Source: Symbiodinium natans (taxonomy: Eukaryota; Sar; Dinophyceae; Suessiales; Symbiodiniaceae). Taken from it: a DNA stretch of 64,000 bases. Of the stretch, positions 1 to 10,848 are shown one piece after another. The stretch is from positions 185,001 to 249,000 of the forward strand of contig CAJNDS010000435.1 in NCBI GenBank assembly GCA_905221605.1. Direction: 5' to 3'. Each line of letters starts with the position of its first letter. Position 1 is the first letter of the stretch. The position numbers were made by a program, and so were the translations under genes. The notes under the pieces are model-generated. The model was not told the origin of the DNA and ran no database searches. It was given only the letters and a program-made list of their open reading frames with translations.

Positions 1-298
1 CCCCGTCTCTTCACCATCGATCTCGCCCCACTGCCTTTTGGAGCCCATCACCCTCGTCACGCCTCCGATTCTCGGGCTACGCCGCCTTCTTGAACAAGAC
101 ATTTGCCGGCGTACGCCCCCCATCACGGTCTCGTCACAGTTCCGATCTCACGCTTTCCCCACTAAGCGACTAAAAGAGAAGGCAACATCCGTGACGTGTT
201 TAACATTATCCCACATTTTCGTTGTTGGTTTGCAGGGTTGCTGGGCCTGCTCCTTGACGCCCCGAAAAATATAAACGATGCTTGTGTTTTCCAATCAG

Positions 299-388
299 GA
301 GATGGCAGTGCTACGACGCATGTTGGACGAGAGGACCGAGGAGATCCAGAGGCACAGCCAGGGGACAATAGAAAAAATCACATTTTAG
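299..388 (+). CDS. Candidate 3' terminal exon, helical tail of an unrecognised protein
   Basis: An acceptor AG at 297-298 is followed by 29 open codons and a TAG at 386-388. The reading starts EMAVLRRMLDERTEEIQRHS, rich in charged residues with a heptad-like spacing, as in a short coiled coil. The AG|G acceptor context matches the confident genes of this window. Upstream exons would lie before or near the window start and I cannot identify them. It could be a chance open stretch; the family is not recognised. Confidence 0.33.
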   Translation, partial: EMAVLRRMLDERTEEIQRHSQGTIEKITF

Positions 389-1879
389 CCCAGAGAATGA
401 GGAAAAGTGAGAGAATTGCTTTTGCAGTTCGGACTATAGCCACCAGAGTCATCTCAGACTCTCGGGTTAAATGTGGAGCCTGAAATTTCTTTTGAATTCA
501 TCATCTGAAACTAGCTGAGACAAGAGATGCGCAACATGACTGAGTTCTCACGTTCTGACCAATGCAAGGATTGCACGTAGTCGTCGTCTGCTCGTGAAAT
601 GTGCTCGTTCTGTGTTTACATGTGCTTGTCATCGGTTGGTCTTCAGAGACGGTAGCCTGCATTACGCTTGTGTTATACCTCCCGACGTGTATCCTGGCAT
701 GCAGCATCAGTGGTCTCTCTTAAGCTGGGAAAGAATCGCCTCATAATCTCCGCCAAAGACCCACAGAGCCTCCAGATGCCTGCGGAACAGGTTGCAGCTG
801 CAACTTCCAGACAAAGCTGCTGCTGCAGCAGCCATCAACGCAGCCAGCTGAGACATGCTGAGACAATTCGGGATGTTTTCACAAACGAGTATGTTTTGGC
901 AGCACTTCCGATCGTGCATTGAGCTCATTTCCGCTGGTTTCAAGGTCGGTCTTGCAACTTCCACTGCTGCGGCACCATGACATAGTGTGTAGCTGCTGTC
1001 GGCATCTGTCGGCTTCGGTTTGACGTTGGGCATATTCGACTTCAACTATCTGCAACCCGAGCGGGACCCAACGGCACTGCTTATGTTGTCAGCTTGGCCT
1101 ATAGGGCCTGGGCAAAAGGGTGTAAAGAAGGGCTCCCAAAGTAAGGGCCCGTGCCAAGGGCCGTGCAGCTACACTCAGAGCCGCTGCAAAAAGCCTGCGC
1201 AGCTGTGCATTTCTCTCTTTGCATTCGCCTGCTTTTGTCATGGCCCACATGGCTAAGTAGATAAATGCTCTCAGTACTCAGTGCCAAGGTCGGCAAGGAC
1301 TGACAATATTCCGCTCTCAATCTATCCTCATCGTTTCAAAGAGGGAGCCCCTCTTTCTAACCCTGACCACCCACAAGGTGTCACTCCGCTCCCCGTTTTT
1401 CTTCTTGTACTGCATCAGCATGCCCATAAAATTTCAAGGATAGCAGTGGCGTTTCTTGTCTGTCCGTCTGGGATCAGGTACCATGAGCTGCCCCCATCGG
1501 ACATCAAACAGGCCCTGATTCTTGCAGGTGCTGTCTGTAGGCCACAGCCATTCGAGAAAGCAAGAACCAGCATACGGGTTTCTTCTTCACTTTAACTTTC
1601 GATACTGTTCGTAAGAGGGCTGTTGAAACGGATGTCGGACCGCTCACAGCTATTCACAACGACGGGCGTGCGTGACGTGTACGACCCAGCCGACATATTC
1701 GGCAAGCGAAGTTTCTTCGAGGACCTAGGCACGCACGCCTAGGGCTTACGGCCTAGTTCATTGTTTCAGGACCTAGTCTCCAGTTGTGCTTCGAGCTCAA
1801 GCGGAGGCATTGAGATGGTACAGACGAGGGGCGCGGATGAACCACAAGGGATCTACTACAATGTCAGTGCCTTACAGCA
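389..1879. other. No supported gene
   Basis: Only short overlapping open frames on both strands, none with a family motif and none framed by good splice signals. No repeat structure seen. Confidence 0.5.
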
Positions 1880-1976
1880 AATCTCACAGCCTTTGCCAAG
1901 AGTGCTGGACATCACACTGGACATCCGGTTTGCTGCAAGGCTTGGCAAGTTGCATCTGGCTGCAGCACGCTCCTAA
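1880..1976 (+). CDS. Weak candidate terminal exon with an IRFAAR motif
   Basis: After an acceptor-like cacag the frame reads PLPRVLDITLDIRFAARLGK and continues to a TAA at 1974-1976. The core DIRFAAR..KL resembles IDLRFAAR..KL in the better candidate exon at 47583. The family is unknown and the similarity is short, so this may be coincidence. Confidence 0.2.
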
Positions 1977-2480
1977 GAGTGCTGACCGAGCAGCAGGTCT
2001 TACGGCTGACCAGTCTTGCATCAGGTTGTTGATATTTGCTGTTTCTCACGCGGCGGGCGATCCGTCCCAGTGCTGAGGGTCAGAAAGAGAAAGCATTGCA
2101 CTTCCTGCAGCGAACAGGGCTGCCACAGCGAGGCACGAAACGACTCCTGTATTGGTTTAGGGTGCGCCACTCGAACATGCATCCTGAGAATCACGACACT
2201 GCACCCACTTGATCCTTGAACCATGATATAGGAGAGAGGAAAGCCAGGAAAGCTAGCCCCGCTGAACAGCACTTTTCGATTGGTCATCTTGGCATTCTCG
2301 AGGCATCCAAAATGTGATGTCCAGGCTTAGGTTAAAAAGTCTGACATCCTTCGTTGCAGCTTCCGGTAACTGGCCGAGAGATGACCTTTGCAAGCTTCAA
2401 TGCCTACCGCCAACTTGCAAGGCTTGGAAACACCGAAAGTTTTACGTCGGTCCGAAGTTCTGGACAGAGGTCCTGCGGGA
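1977..2480. other. No supported gene
   Basis: Open frames here overlap on both strands and lack recognisable motifs. Nothing else seen. Confidence 0.45.
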
Positions 2481-2484
2481 TTTG

Positions 2485-2516
2485 CGTGTGTGTGTGTGTG
2501 AGAGAGAGAGAGAGCA
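2485..2516. repeat. Compound GT/GA microsatellite
   Basis: A run of GT dinucleotides passes directly into a run of GA dinucleotides. Confidence 0.9.
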
Positions 2517-2749
2517 GGATAACTGCGAACTCGGCGAGGGACTTCCCTCGATGCTCATGCGTTCATAGGTCATGGTGGCGAGAGAGGCGACTCCCTTGCA
2601 CAATGGCACGCCGCTCGGGGACAGTAGGCAAAGGTGTTTTTCCTCCTACAGTTACTGTAGTCGAGCAGCCACAGCGTTCGTTAAAATTTTGATGTGCTAG
2701 CACTTGAGCCTCGAGACAGAATGTTGCACGCGCTTTAGCATCTAGGTGT

Positions 2750-3112
2750 CCTCCCCCCACCCCCCCCCCCCCCCCAAACAATTTCGGGGCCCTCTTTTAA
2801 CGGGAAGGCCCCCTGAAGGAGCACAAGCCCTGGCCGGGGGGGGGGGTGCCGGAAGAATGCGGGCAACGAAACAATATGCTAAACTGGAGGGCAGCTCGTG
2901 GTACTCCCTTGGAAAATTGTTTGGGGGCTTGTTTCGTAGTGAAATTTCAAGGGAAATTATGCAAAACCCGGCTCCAGGAACTTCTGGACTCTCAAGCTGG
3001 AATTGGGCCATGCCTTGATTCTTGAGGGTCTGGCTGGCTAGAGTCAATGCGACATGAGAACATAATGTTCATCCCAAGATTGCCGGCTGGCGGGGGGGGG
3101 GGGGGGGGCGAA
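2750..3112. repeat. Poly-C tract followed by two poly-G tracts
   Basis: A C-run at about 2752-2776 is followed by G-runs at about 2836-2847 and 3090-3110. On one strand the C and G blocks can pair with each other, and each G block can form a quadruplex. ORFs crossing them are low-complexity artefacts. Confidence 0.85.
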
Positions 3113-3388
3113 GGGTTCAGGCGAGGTCCCGTCGCACATTGTCCGGGTGCCGTAGGAGAAAACATGCGGTGCACTTTGAACGTATTTTATCATCAGGTGT
3201 CGGGCCCTGGGAGGCTAACCTTCTTTGCAGACCCGGGGGTCTACATCCTGTGGCATGACGTTCGACATCATGGTGCATCATGCGCACGCCCAGGTTTCTT
3301 GGTGAGCTTTTCCTGCAAAGTGCGAAACTTCGAGATGCGGCTGGGCTCCTGTGGAACACATGTCTCACTGTCTACCAGCCACGCATGA

Positions 3389-4162
3389 CTGAGCCACTGC
3401 CGAGGCATTTGGGATCAAAAGTGTCTCAGGAAGACAGATAGGAAGACTGGTAGGACTCCACAAACGGAAGCTGCAACAGTGGGCCATTCGTCGTCTGCAT
3501 TATCCTCCATGCCGCCACGAGGGTGGCCTGCTAAGAAGAGGCTGCACCACGTGGCTGGGAAGAAGAACGCTTATCAGGTGGCGAAAACTGGATTGATAGG
3601 GGGACTGTTTGGACCTGCCGGTGGCCACGTTCCCGCGGCACAGGCAGCCAATGATCAGCGCCATCAGCATCTTCCAGGAGCCCATCGGGATTCTGGGTGT
3701 GGCACAGGCGTCACGGGCAAGGTCGGCATTGCCGGCATCGAACACGATCTTCGGATCCCATCCAGCACCAAACTGACAGGTCACCTGACAAGGCTCCAGG
3801 AGGAGCTAAAAAGCTGTATTTCGGGTCGGCCATTGGTGCCATCTTGTCGCCTGCTTGGTGAACCCATGCAATGTGAGGTGCCACGCACAAGTCTTTGGAG
3901 TCGGAGTTCTGCTCGCATGACATGTTCCAAGGGCGCCGGGGTCGACACTGGGCCATCTGGCAATTCCGACAAGAGAGACGTCAAGCCTTGTTCCAATTCT
4001 CGATTTGAGGATGAGGATGATCATTTGGGGGACTTCGTCGCTCACAGTGCTCACGATTTGCCCCAGTGCAAGCATGCATGGAGGCCTTCGAGTGAGCAGT
4101 TGTGCATGCAGAACCGTGCAGACCCGAAAATAGATCTTGTAGGCTGGCTATGCTTAGTTTAG
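3389..4162 (+). CDS. Long open frame, hypothetical
   Basis: One of the longest open stretches of the window: 257 sense codons after a TGA at 3386-3388, ending in TAG. There is no early ATG; the longest in-frame start would be a GTG at 3479, so if real it is an exon rather than a whole gene. The product is basic and polar near the start, with an acidic stretch (FEDEDDHLGD) near the end. No domain is recognised. The minus strand is also partly open here, and the high GC lowers the weight of length alone. Confidence 0.22.
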   Translation: MSHCRGIWDQKCLRKTDRKTGRTPQTEAATVGHSSSALSSMPPRGWPAKKRLHHVAGKKNAYQVAKTGLIGGLFGPAGGHVPAAQAANDQRHQHLPGAHRDSGCGTGVTGKVGIAGIEHDLRIPSSTKLTGHLTRLQEELKSCISGRPLVPSCRLLGEPMQCEVPRTSLWSRSSARMTCSKGAGVDTGPSGNSDKRDVKPCSNSRFEDEDDHLGDFVAHSAHDLPQCKHAWRPSSEQLCMQNRADPKIDLVGWLCLV

Positions 4163-4823
4163 ATACATGTTGTCATGCAATGGCAATGTAAATTTTTTTA
4201 CTCAGAGAGCCTTCGCTATCATACTCGAAATCGTTTCGTATGAACTCATCCTAGTGGTAATGTGTGGTGCTTTGTTCCTTTCGCACGGGCCGTACATGCT
4301 TGTTTGCACCCGACCATGCTGCCGCTGTATGCTTCTGAGAATCTGCGTGCACTTATGTGCACTTCGACGCAGAAACAAGTTCACGCCCACATATCAAGCC
4401 GAGAGTGCTCAGTACTCTGGCGACGAACGAACACAGGTGAACCCGCAGCGTGCCTACTGTAACATGTGGATCGGCTTAATTGCGGACGTGCGCCGAATGC
4501 AAGACAAACATATATGCGAATGTGTTTGTGTGCGTAGATGTATATTATCTGCATGTGTGTGTGTATGACTATTCTGCAGAAAATGGAGCAGGAGCTCTTT
4601 GAGTCAGAAAACCGACAGAGCAACGAAGGCAAACCACTTCGACTGTGCAAGGCCGTGAAGACGGCATGTCACAAGCGTCAATGACGCGAGATTTAACTCG
4701 TCAGAAGATACTGCCGTGGCGTACCCATGATAGAGCCGGGACTTGATTTTGGCTCTCACTTCGGCGCCGTGCGAGTCTGTGCGCACCCAGCTACCACCAC
4801 AGTCCGTGCGTGCTTCGTTTCAG
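4163..4823. other. No supported gene; short CA/TG-rich stretch
   Basis: A TG/TA-rich stretch lies at about 4505-4565. Otherwise only shadow ORFs. Confidence 0.45.
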
Positions 4824-4944
4824 GAACGGTTCCGGAGACGTCGTTTTCAGTGGATGTCGCAGAACCTTGGCCGTCTCGAAGCGTCGATGTTCGTACTCTG
4901 CAGCTACGATTTGAAGCTGGAAAGGAATCGTCCGAGTCGAACAG
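4824..4944 (+). CDS. Candidate internal exon, unknown protein
   Basis: The segment is cleanly framed by cgtttcag|GAACGG and GAACAG|gttaat. Two frames are open: one reads ERFRRRRFQWMSQNLGRLEA, the other GTVPETSFSVDVAEPWPSRS. Neither is a family I recognise. The AG|G acceptor and AG|gt donor agree with the splice style of the confident genes here, which is the main reason to list it. Confidence 0.3.
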
Positions 4945-5039
4945 GTTAATAGATATAATAGCATGGTCCTTGTGAGGTGCTGAAGCGTTGATGATGTTGT
5001 CGCATGTTCTAGCCGTCGGGCCGTGGGTCGGGTGCCAGA

Positions 5040-5240
5040 TTCCTCGCACGTTCCTTGCGAAGCATTGCTTTTGCCCTGGAAATCGTGCTCCTGCCTTCCG
5101 TGCGCGTTCCATGGTAGAAATCGTGCTTCCACCTCAGTCCCGTAAAGTAGTCGTGCGCATGCCCCTCGTGAAGCGCAGAACGTTGCAGACCATTGCAGAA
5201 CATTACAGAACATTGCAGAACATTCGCATGTTCCTCGTAA
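5040..5240. repeat. Degenerate minisatellite with a 10 bp tandem core
   Basis: A motif like GCACGTTCCTTGCGAAG recurs imperfectly at about 5047, 5156 and 5224. Between the last two lies a 10 bp tandem (consensus CATTGCAGAA, about four copies, 5175-5223). Confidence 0.6.
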
Positions 5241-6104
5241 AGTGTGCTAGAAGCTCAACCGTGAGCTGGGCTGGACTGTTTGCTTGTTGTTGTGTTGACA
5301 ACTTTCCAAGCTCAACCCACATCAGTTTTTGCAGAGTCTTTGGGCTGCCCCAACAAACGAGCCTAACATGGAGACATAGGGACTTGGCATGCTCTGGCTT
5401 GGAGAAGCCATAGCTTTTGCACAAGCCGGCACTGTGTGTCTGCAGCAGAACTGCTCCACAGCAATGGTTTCGCGGGCTGTAGAAAGGGACTGTTCAGCTT
5501 CAGCTGCTTGAAGGAATACCAGCAGCTTGACATCACCGCTGCAGCCTTTGACGCGTGCGATCCACCCACATGGACCGCTCCACAAAGGCCAGCGACAGCA
5601 TAGTCAGCCTTGTCAATGATTTCTCCTGAAGCCTCGGCAAGGCAAGGTGCGTCTGGAAGAGGCTTCGCAGACCTCTTCTGCGGCGGAGCTATTGTCAGGG
5701 ACTTGCACAGTGTTTGCGCTACTCCTGCACACTGTTGTGTTTTCTTCCGTAGCACTGAGTCACAGAGACTCAGAGGGGTCTGACCCGAAGCATTGGTGTT
5801 TAACCCGCCCCAGAAACACCAGGCCTTTGGAGGATGGTTTCTTGGACAAGGAGGACCTGCGCTGTGGTTCTTGCGCGAACATAGCGAGTGAGTTTGTGAA
5901 ATTGGTGTTGCTCTCCATTTGAGTTGCTGTCCCAACAGTTACAACAGAGAGTTCGACTTGCAGGATGGACGAAGGCTCGAGGAGGTGATTTGGATGCGTC
6001 CAGGCACAGTGGGGGGTCGCTTCCCATTTCATTTTGTGATCTGCTTTCTGTAGTTTGGTCAGTCTTGTGCTGGCCCGCAGCTTTGTGTCCGGGGCTACAG
6101 GTAC
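5241..6104. other. No confident gene; possible minus-strand exons
   Basis: The minus strand has a 190-codon open frame (5935 to 5363). Inside it a segment beginning at 5652, after a ttccag acceptor, reads EASGEIIDKADYAVAGLCGA and looks coding-like. It could belong to the minus-strand gene whose exons lie at 6105-6239, but I cannot join them. Confidence 0.25.
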
Positions 6105-6239
6105 CATCATTGAACTCACACTTGCTGGGGCCGCATTCCATTGCACATCTGTAAGTAGACAAGTCTGTGCCTGAAAACAATTTACATGTATTCAAAGTAG
6201 CTCACCCGCTCAACATGCCGAGCGATGCCATCCGGCACA
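6105..6239 (-). CDS. Two minus-strand exons forming a Lin-12/Notch-like repeat
   Basis: On the minus strand, exon 6239-6206 (acceptor caccag, donor GTGAGC) and exon 6148-6105 (acceptor cttacag, donor GTACCT) join in phase. The second encodes CAMECGPSKCEFNDG, followed in the unspliced frame by TC. The spacing C-x3-C-x4-C-x6-C and the acidic NDG before the last cysteine fit the second half of a Lin-12/Notch repeat (C-x3-C-x4-C-xWDGGD-C type), a calcium-binding extracellular module. The joined exons give GMLSGCAMEC, where the family has W-L-G-D-G-x-C-x3-C, so only the second half matches well. The gene would be transcribed away from the deadenylase at 6428. Flanking exons were not found and the match is short. 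Confidence 0.42.
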
Positions 6240-6427
6240 CTGGTGCTCCGCCTTTTGGACTAGCCTCGTTCTCTGTTGCCCCATGGGCGGAGCACATGAC
6301 GTAAGACGAGAACAACGAGAGAATGCCATTGACAGGTGCTGCTCAGAGCTTTCGTTGCATTATCAGAGTTCTGCTTTGCACGGAAGTGTGTGCAAGGGCC
6401 TGCGTGAGACGTGCATGAGTATATAAG

Positions 6428-7664
6428 GACATTGAAGCAGCTGATTTTGTGGCCTTGGACTTTGAATTCTCTGGATTGTTTCTGGATGAGGGTAGATCCA
6501 GACATTCTTCTTTGGAAAAGTATTTCGCCAGGTGCACCAAGAGCATTCCCCAGTTCTTGCCACTACAAATAGGGATATGTTGCGCTCGGCAGCGCATGCA
6601 AGACAAAGTCTGGGAGTTGCGGTCGCACGAGTTCAACCTTTGGCCGAGCACGCGACAGCTGTTTATGTCTGACTTCAAGTCGTTGCGATTCCTGCGAGAA
6701 AACGGCTTTGACTTTAACTCCTATCTGGAGTTTGGGTTTTCGTATTCTCGACTGCCGGAGGCTCACCAGTCAAAGAAGGCACGTAAGTTCAATGCCAATC
6801 AGCTGGTACAGGCGCTGCGGGATTGCAAGGTGCCTTTGGTGGTTCACAACGGGTTCCTCGATCTGCTTCATCTCTTCCATAGCTTTATTGGCGACTTACC
6901 CAGTGAGTGCTGCGACTTCTTTCAAAGCTGGGTCCAGCATTTCCCAAGTACATTTGACACGAGGCTGCTGGCACAGGAAGGCCAGTACAAGATCCTGAGA
7001 GGCAGTGGACTCACGCTGGAGGCTCTGCATGGGCAGCTGAGGGAGCTCGGACGTGTGCGGATCGAATGCCATGGGCCCCTCGAGGAAGATGGGCCATGTC
7101 ACGGGTCCTCGGGGCACGACGCCCTCCTCACAGCCAAGGTTCCACAGATGCAATCTAAAAAAAAAACACTGAAAAACTCCCCAGATTATAAAGCTTGAAA
7201 ACGCCATCTGAAGCCTTGCATAGCCTTGCTAGCTCTTGCTGATTGCTCCTGTGGAGGTTTTTACGTGCTTCCGATTTCTAGACTGACTGACGCCTGCAGG
7301 TCTAGGCTTGTTTTGTGCCGCAAGAATGCCGAGTGGTGACACCCTGCTTACAGCCAAGGTGTTCATCTGGGAGCTGGATTGCTGGATTCATGCAGACTCC
7401 ATCGAAGCTGAGCAGAAGAAGCGACGGAGGAAGCGCGTCAACGAGCTGGAGAATGTGCTGCTTGCGATGAGCTGGCAGGAGGTGCACAAGCTCGCCGACA
7501 AGGTGGGGGTGAGCGTATATCGCTCCATCGTTCATGGCCGGATTGGTGGGCCGCACGGTGCCCGACGTCCATTAGCTGAAATACGCACTGCCATAGCCGC
7601 TGTGCAGTACGACGCTTGTCTTATAAACGCTTGCCAGACTCAACTGTTGCTGTCCCTCGAGTAA
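6428..7664 (+). CDS. TOE1/PARN/CAF1-family DEDD deadenylase, 3' two exons
   Basis: Exon 6428-7138 and exon 7359-7664 join in phase 0. This family removes 3' adenosines from RNA; TOE1 trims snRNA and other small RNA tails in the nucleus. The first Asp/Glu pair is in ADFVALDFEFSGL (D at 6458, E at 6464). The third acidic residue is in PLVVHNGFLDLLHLFHSF, where TOE1 and PARN have HNG/HNM..D. A following FPSTFDTRLLA matches the FP..DT block of TOE1/PARN. The last motif is CHGSSGHDALLTAKV, like H-x-A-G-x-D of PARN/CAF1. The LEKYFAR and LQIGICCARQ blocks also match. The second exon ends at TAA 7662-7664 and carries KKRRRKR, a possible nuclear localisation signal. No CCCH zinc finger is seen. The first exon of the gene is missing: the frame opens after a TGA at 6416, and AG at 6426-6427 is the likely acceptor. 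Confidence 0.9.
7139..7358 (+). other. Intron bounded by a 23 bp imperfect direct repeat
   Basis: A 220 base GT-AG intron of the deadenylase. The last 21 exon bases plus GT (7118-7140) recur with three changes at 7338-7360, spanning the acceptor. The shared core is ACAGCCAAGGT, so the exact cut can slide without changing the product. An A-run lies near its 5' end (7160-7169). Confidence 0.85.
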
Positions 7665-10600
7665 CCAAGTCAGAGCCCACGACACCCGTGATATGGCCAA
7701 GCCAAGGCCAAAGAATTGGATGAGCAAAGGTGTCAAGAGGAGGCCTGCTTGAGCAGCAGCTCATCCTGCTTTTGGCTGTCATTGTTCCTGTATTGTCTGT
7801 TGTTCTGATGGTGCTTTATCATGGGTATTGGTGTTGGAGCGTTTTGCTTGCTTACTTGATCGTGTTGAAATGCGCTTTGCCCGCCACGACCCGACACATA
7901 CTTGACCTTCAGTTGTTCTTCTGTGCTACTTCTCTTATTGGCCTGTCCTTACCTCATGCTCTTTGACTTGTCGGAGGCTGTCCGCGATCCTGGCATCAGC
8001 CTTTTGAGTGAGCCTGGTCCTGCTCTGACACCAGATCTGCTCGTCTCACACAAGGCACATGGCAAATTCCTTCCGACCGTTGCAGCTTGTGGTGAGCCTG
8101 CAACAAATCCACTGCGCTAAGCACCAACGCAGGTCTGCAAGAGATTTCGCAACTGCCTGGCTGTCGTGGGTGCTGGCCTTAGCAGCAAATGTTTGACAGC
8201 CGCTGACAGCCTTTTGCATCCAATGCCCAGCTTCGTTGCACCCCAGCAAACAACTATGTGTATTCAGGATGCGGTTGGGAGCAGCCAAGGTGCTTCTCCT
8301 GGCCATGTCTGTTTGGATGACCCTGTGCTGGGCGTGGGCTAGCAGACGCTGAAAAACGAGCACACGCGCGAAGTGCTGCACAGCGGTTGTGGTTTGTTCT
8401 GGTGCAGGGTTGCATTTGCGCCCTTGACATCTGTTTAAGTGCCTTTGCCATCCTCGCCTATTGGGCAGAATGTGCTCAGTATGTTTCAATCGATCTGCAG
8501 GCGATGCCTTCACGGCAGAGAGGAGGCCGCTTGTAAGCTCAAGCTCCAGTTTGAACTGCTAGGATATAACTGCTAAGGTTTTGACAACAGTAAGCAGTCG
8601 AACACGCTCCGCCATCCCAAGCTATTCCAAGTAAGCTACCTGGTCTGGCTGAATAGAGCTTCTTGTGGCTGTGCACAGTTGGGCCTCTGTGTTCTAATTC
8701 TGAACCGGTGGCCTTTGGACACTCACATGTGCCGTAGTCGTGCTCGTACGTTGAAGATTCTCGTGTTATGCCCGGCAGGGCAGCCCTGAAAGGTTCAGTC
8801 AGGCGAGCGCTGCCACTGGCCTGACGCGTAGACCGCATGTTAATGTTCACTGGCAAGACGACTATTGTGTGCCAGACTTGCACAATAGAGGCATCCTGGC
8901 GCAGCATGACCGTTGCAATTACCGTAGATAGACCTGGATGGGCTGGTCTCATTCAGCCGGACAGCTTTAGCTTGCGTTCAGCGTACGTCTTGCTTCGTAC
9001 ACTGCAGGCGCTTACAGCTTCACCTTTGTGTGGCTTGCATACAGCAAGCCTACCTCAACTTGGCGGGGAAAAAGAGGTTGCTCCCCGATTCAGGGTCAAT
9101 CGCCGATTCGGAACGGAAGACTCAGAAACTCTGAAGCAGCACTTCAGAAACTCTACCATCTCCACTATTCTGCAGGTCAGGGTGCTGAATCGCGCCGCAT
9201 CCTGCCCTAAATGCCGGCCTTGTCACAAACAAATCGAATTCTTGAAGCAGCCATCTGTCCCAGCTTCTAAATCAGCGCTTGATGCCTGCCGAATCAGAGA
9301 TGTCGAATTGTGAGTCAGAGTTAGTTTCTGAGTCATGGTTTCCAAATCAGTTTGCGACCTTGCATCGCACCCGAATCAGCCAGCCGACGGATGGTGTGAA
9401 CGTCTTGAGTCATGAGGTCAAATGGTGGAAGCTGTCTGCTGAAAATGGGGACAGCGACGCCATGATGCGTTTGTCGCACGCCATGAGCTCAGATGATGTC
9501 TCAAGTCTAGGGAAAGTTTTTCTTCGAACCCGACATGTTCGACTGGTGTCTGACAGTTGTCAGTTTGCACATCATGCCGGTCCCTGATGGCCATGTGGCT
9601 CGAAAAGTTGGTGCTCTGCACTGATAGCAACTCCCGCGCTCACTGTACTCCTGACTCTCGAAGTCCACGACTAGCTCCTTGAAGTGCAGTTTGGCATTCG
9701 TTTGCACCCGTGAACATGTGCACATGACACGACTTGTCGTGCCAAGGTATTACTACCAATCGCTATCACTTTGCAAGACCGGCTCTGAGTACAGTCGAGG
9801 GTGACATGTCTTGATGGAGATGCCCGCTGTGCAGCCTGAAGTTGGAGGTGACACGATGATCGAAACTCTCCATACTTTGTATGAGGCACGCAAGTCGGAA
9901 CCCAGCAGTTGGAGTAAACAGTGATGCCTTTGAGAGCCAACGATGGTCGGTCCCTAGATTCTGCTAGATGACACGCTGGTGCCACTTTCCAGGTTCACTT
10001 TTGCTTTCCTTTAGCTTGTTGCGTGAACTTCCAATTTTTTGTTTCGTGTTTTCGTTAAGCAGTCGCCAACCATCTCTGATCTTCCTTATACGCCTCCAGT
10101 GCAGATTGTGCTCATGGCCAAGCTGGAGATTGCCGTCTTCATCCTGGCTGCAGGAGTACACTCGTTGACTTGATTTCTGCCTGTGCGCATTCCTCGCTGG
10201 TGTTGAAGGCCTTCACTTTCTCTTGTTCAGCAACTTGGCGCTCCGGCGTTCTCAGTCCAAGTGGCACGCTCAGACTGGCGGGCATGTCGAAAGCGGCAAC
10301 CACATCTCTGAACCACGGCAGCTGGCACAAAGGTGATAAGTAGATATAAGTAGTGTATTGTAGCATTGCCGCAGCTGGCTTTGTGAGGCCAAAGGGCAAG
10401 TCCAAGCTAGATGATGCAGGTGCGAAAGATCATGAAAGCACTGCAAACCATTGCTTGATATTACTTGCCTTTTGCAGCATTGTCACTGCTATTGGCATTT
10501 AGTCTATTCTGGTACTGTCTGGTTTCCGCGCAGTACACTTTTGTGCAAAGGCGATGGACCGACAGGGGATGCATTCAATTCGTTCGCTTCGAAGCCGTCA

Positions 10601-10800
10601 GAGAAGTCGACTTCTCCATCTGCATCTATCCAGCGGGCTATCAAGCCACTGCTGCGTCGGGCTCATAGTTGTTACGGGGTGTTGCTAGCAGCTGCTAGCA
10701 TTAACTGGCGGCTTTTGGATCCGTGTTGGAATGGCCGCTGTCATTGTTATATTCTTGCTTCGCGTTAGAGTTCACTTAATTTTGAGGTGTGGGTGCAAAG
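7665..10800. other. No confident gene
   Basis: Several open frames occur (about 7730-7966, 8837-9313, 9279-9587, 10465-10668), but none shows a secure family motif. The 9279 frame reads HEVKWWKLSAENGDSDAM, faintly like a Sel1 repeat. The 10465 frame begins with a hydrophobic stretch but has no ATG. This is where missing 5' exons of the PPR gene could lie. Confidence 0.4.
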
Positions 10801-10848
10801 GAGGCCACCCTAAAGGACGAAATCCGCCGCACACTGGATTCACTCAAG
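10801..10848 (+). CDS. Candidate short exon upstream of the PPR gene
   Basis: Bounded by gcaaag|GAG and CTCAAG|gcc (GC donor), the 16 codons read EATLKDEIRRTLDSLK, a plausible amphipathic helix. The size and splice context match the PPR exons downstream, so it could be a 5' exon of that gene. No PPR signature is visible in it. Confidence 0.28.

Noticed and set aside
4745-4765. ATTTTGGCTC match to the dinoflagellate spliced leader
   Set aside because: Only 10 central bases match; the flanks do not, so a relict spliced leader from a retroposed transcript is not supported.
5363-5935. 190-codon minus-strand ORF as a complete gene
   Set aside because: No ATG start, no domain, and a likely acceptor inside it; only part could be an exon.
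9390-9520. Sel1-like repeat in HEVKWWKLSAENGDSDAM
   Set aside because: Only one partial motif, with the conserved small-residue positions not met and no neighbouring repeat; kept as a note only.
10465-10668. Signal peptide followed by a small secreted protein
   Set aside because: No ATG at the hydrophobic stretch and no acceptor that would supply one.
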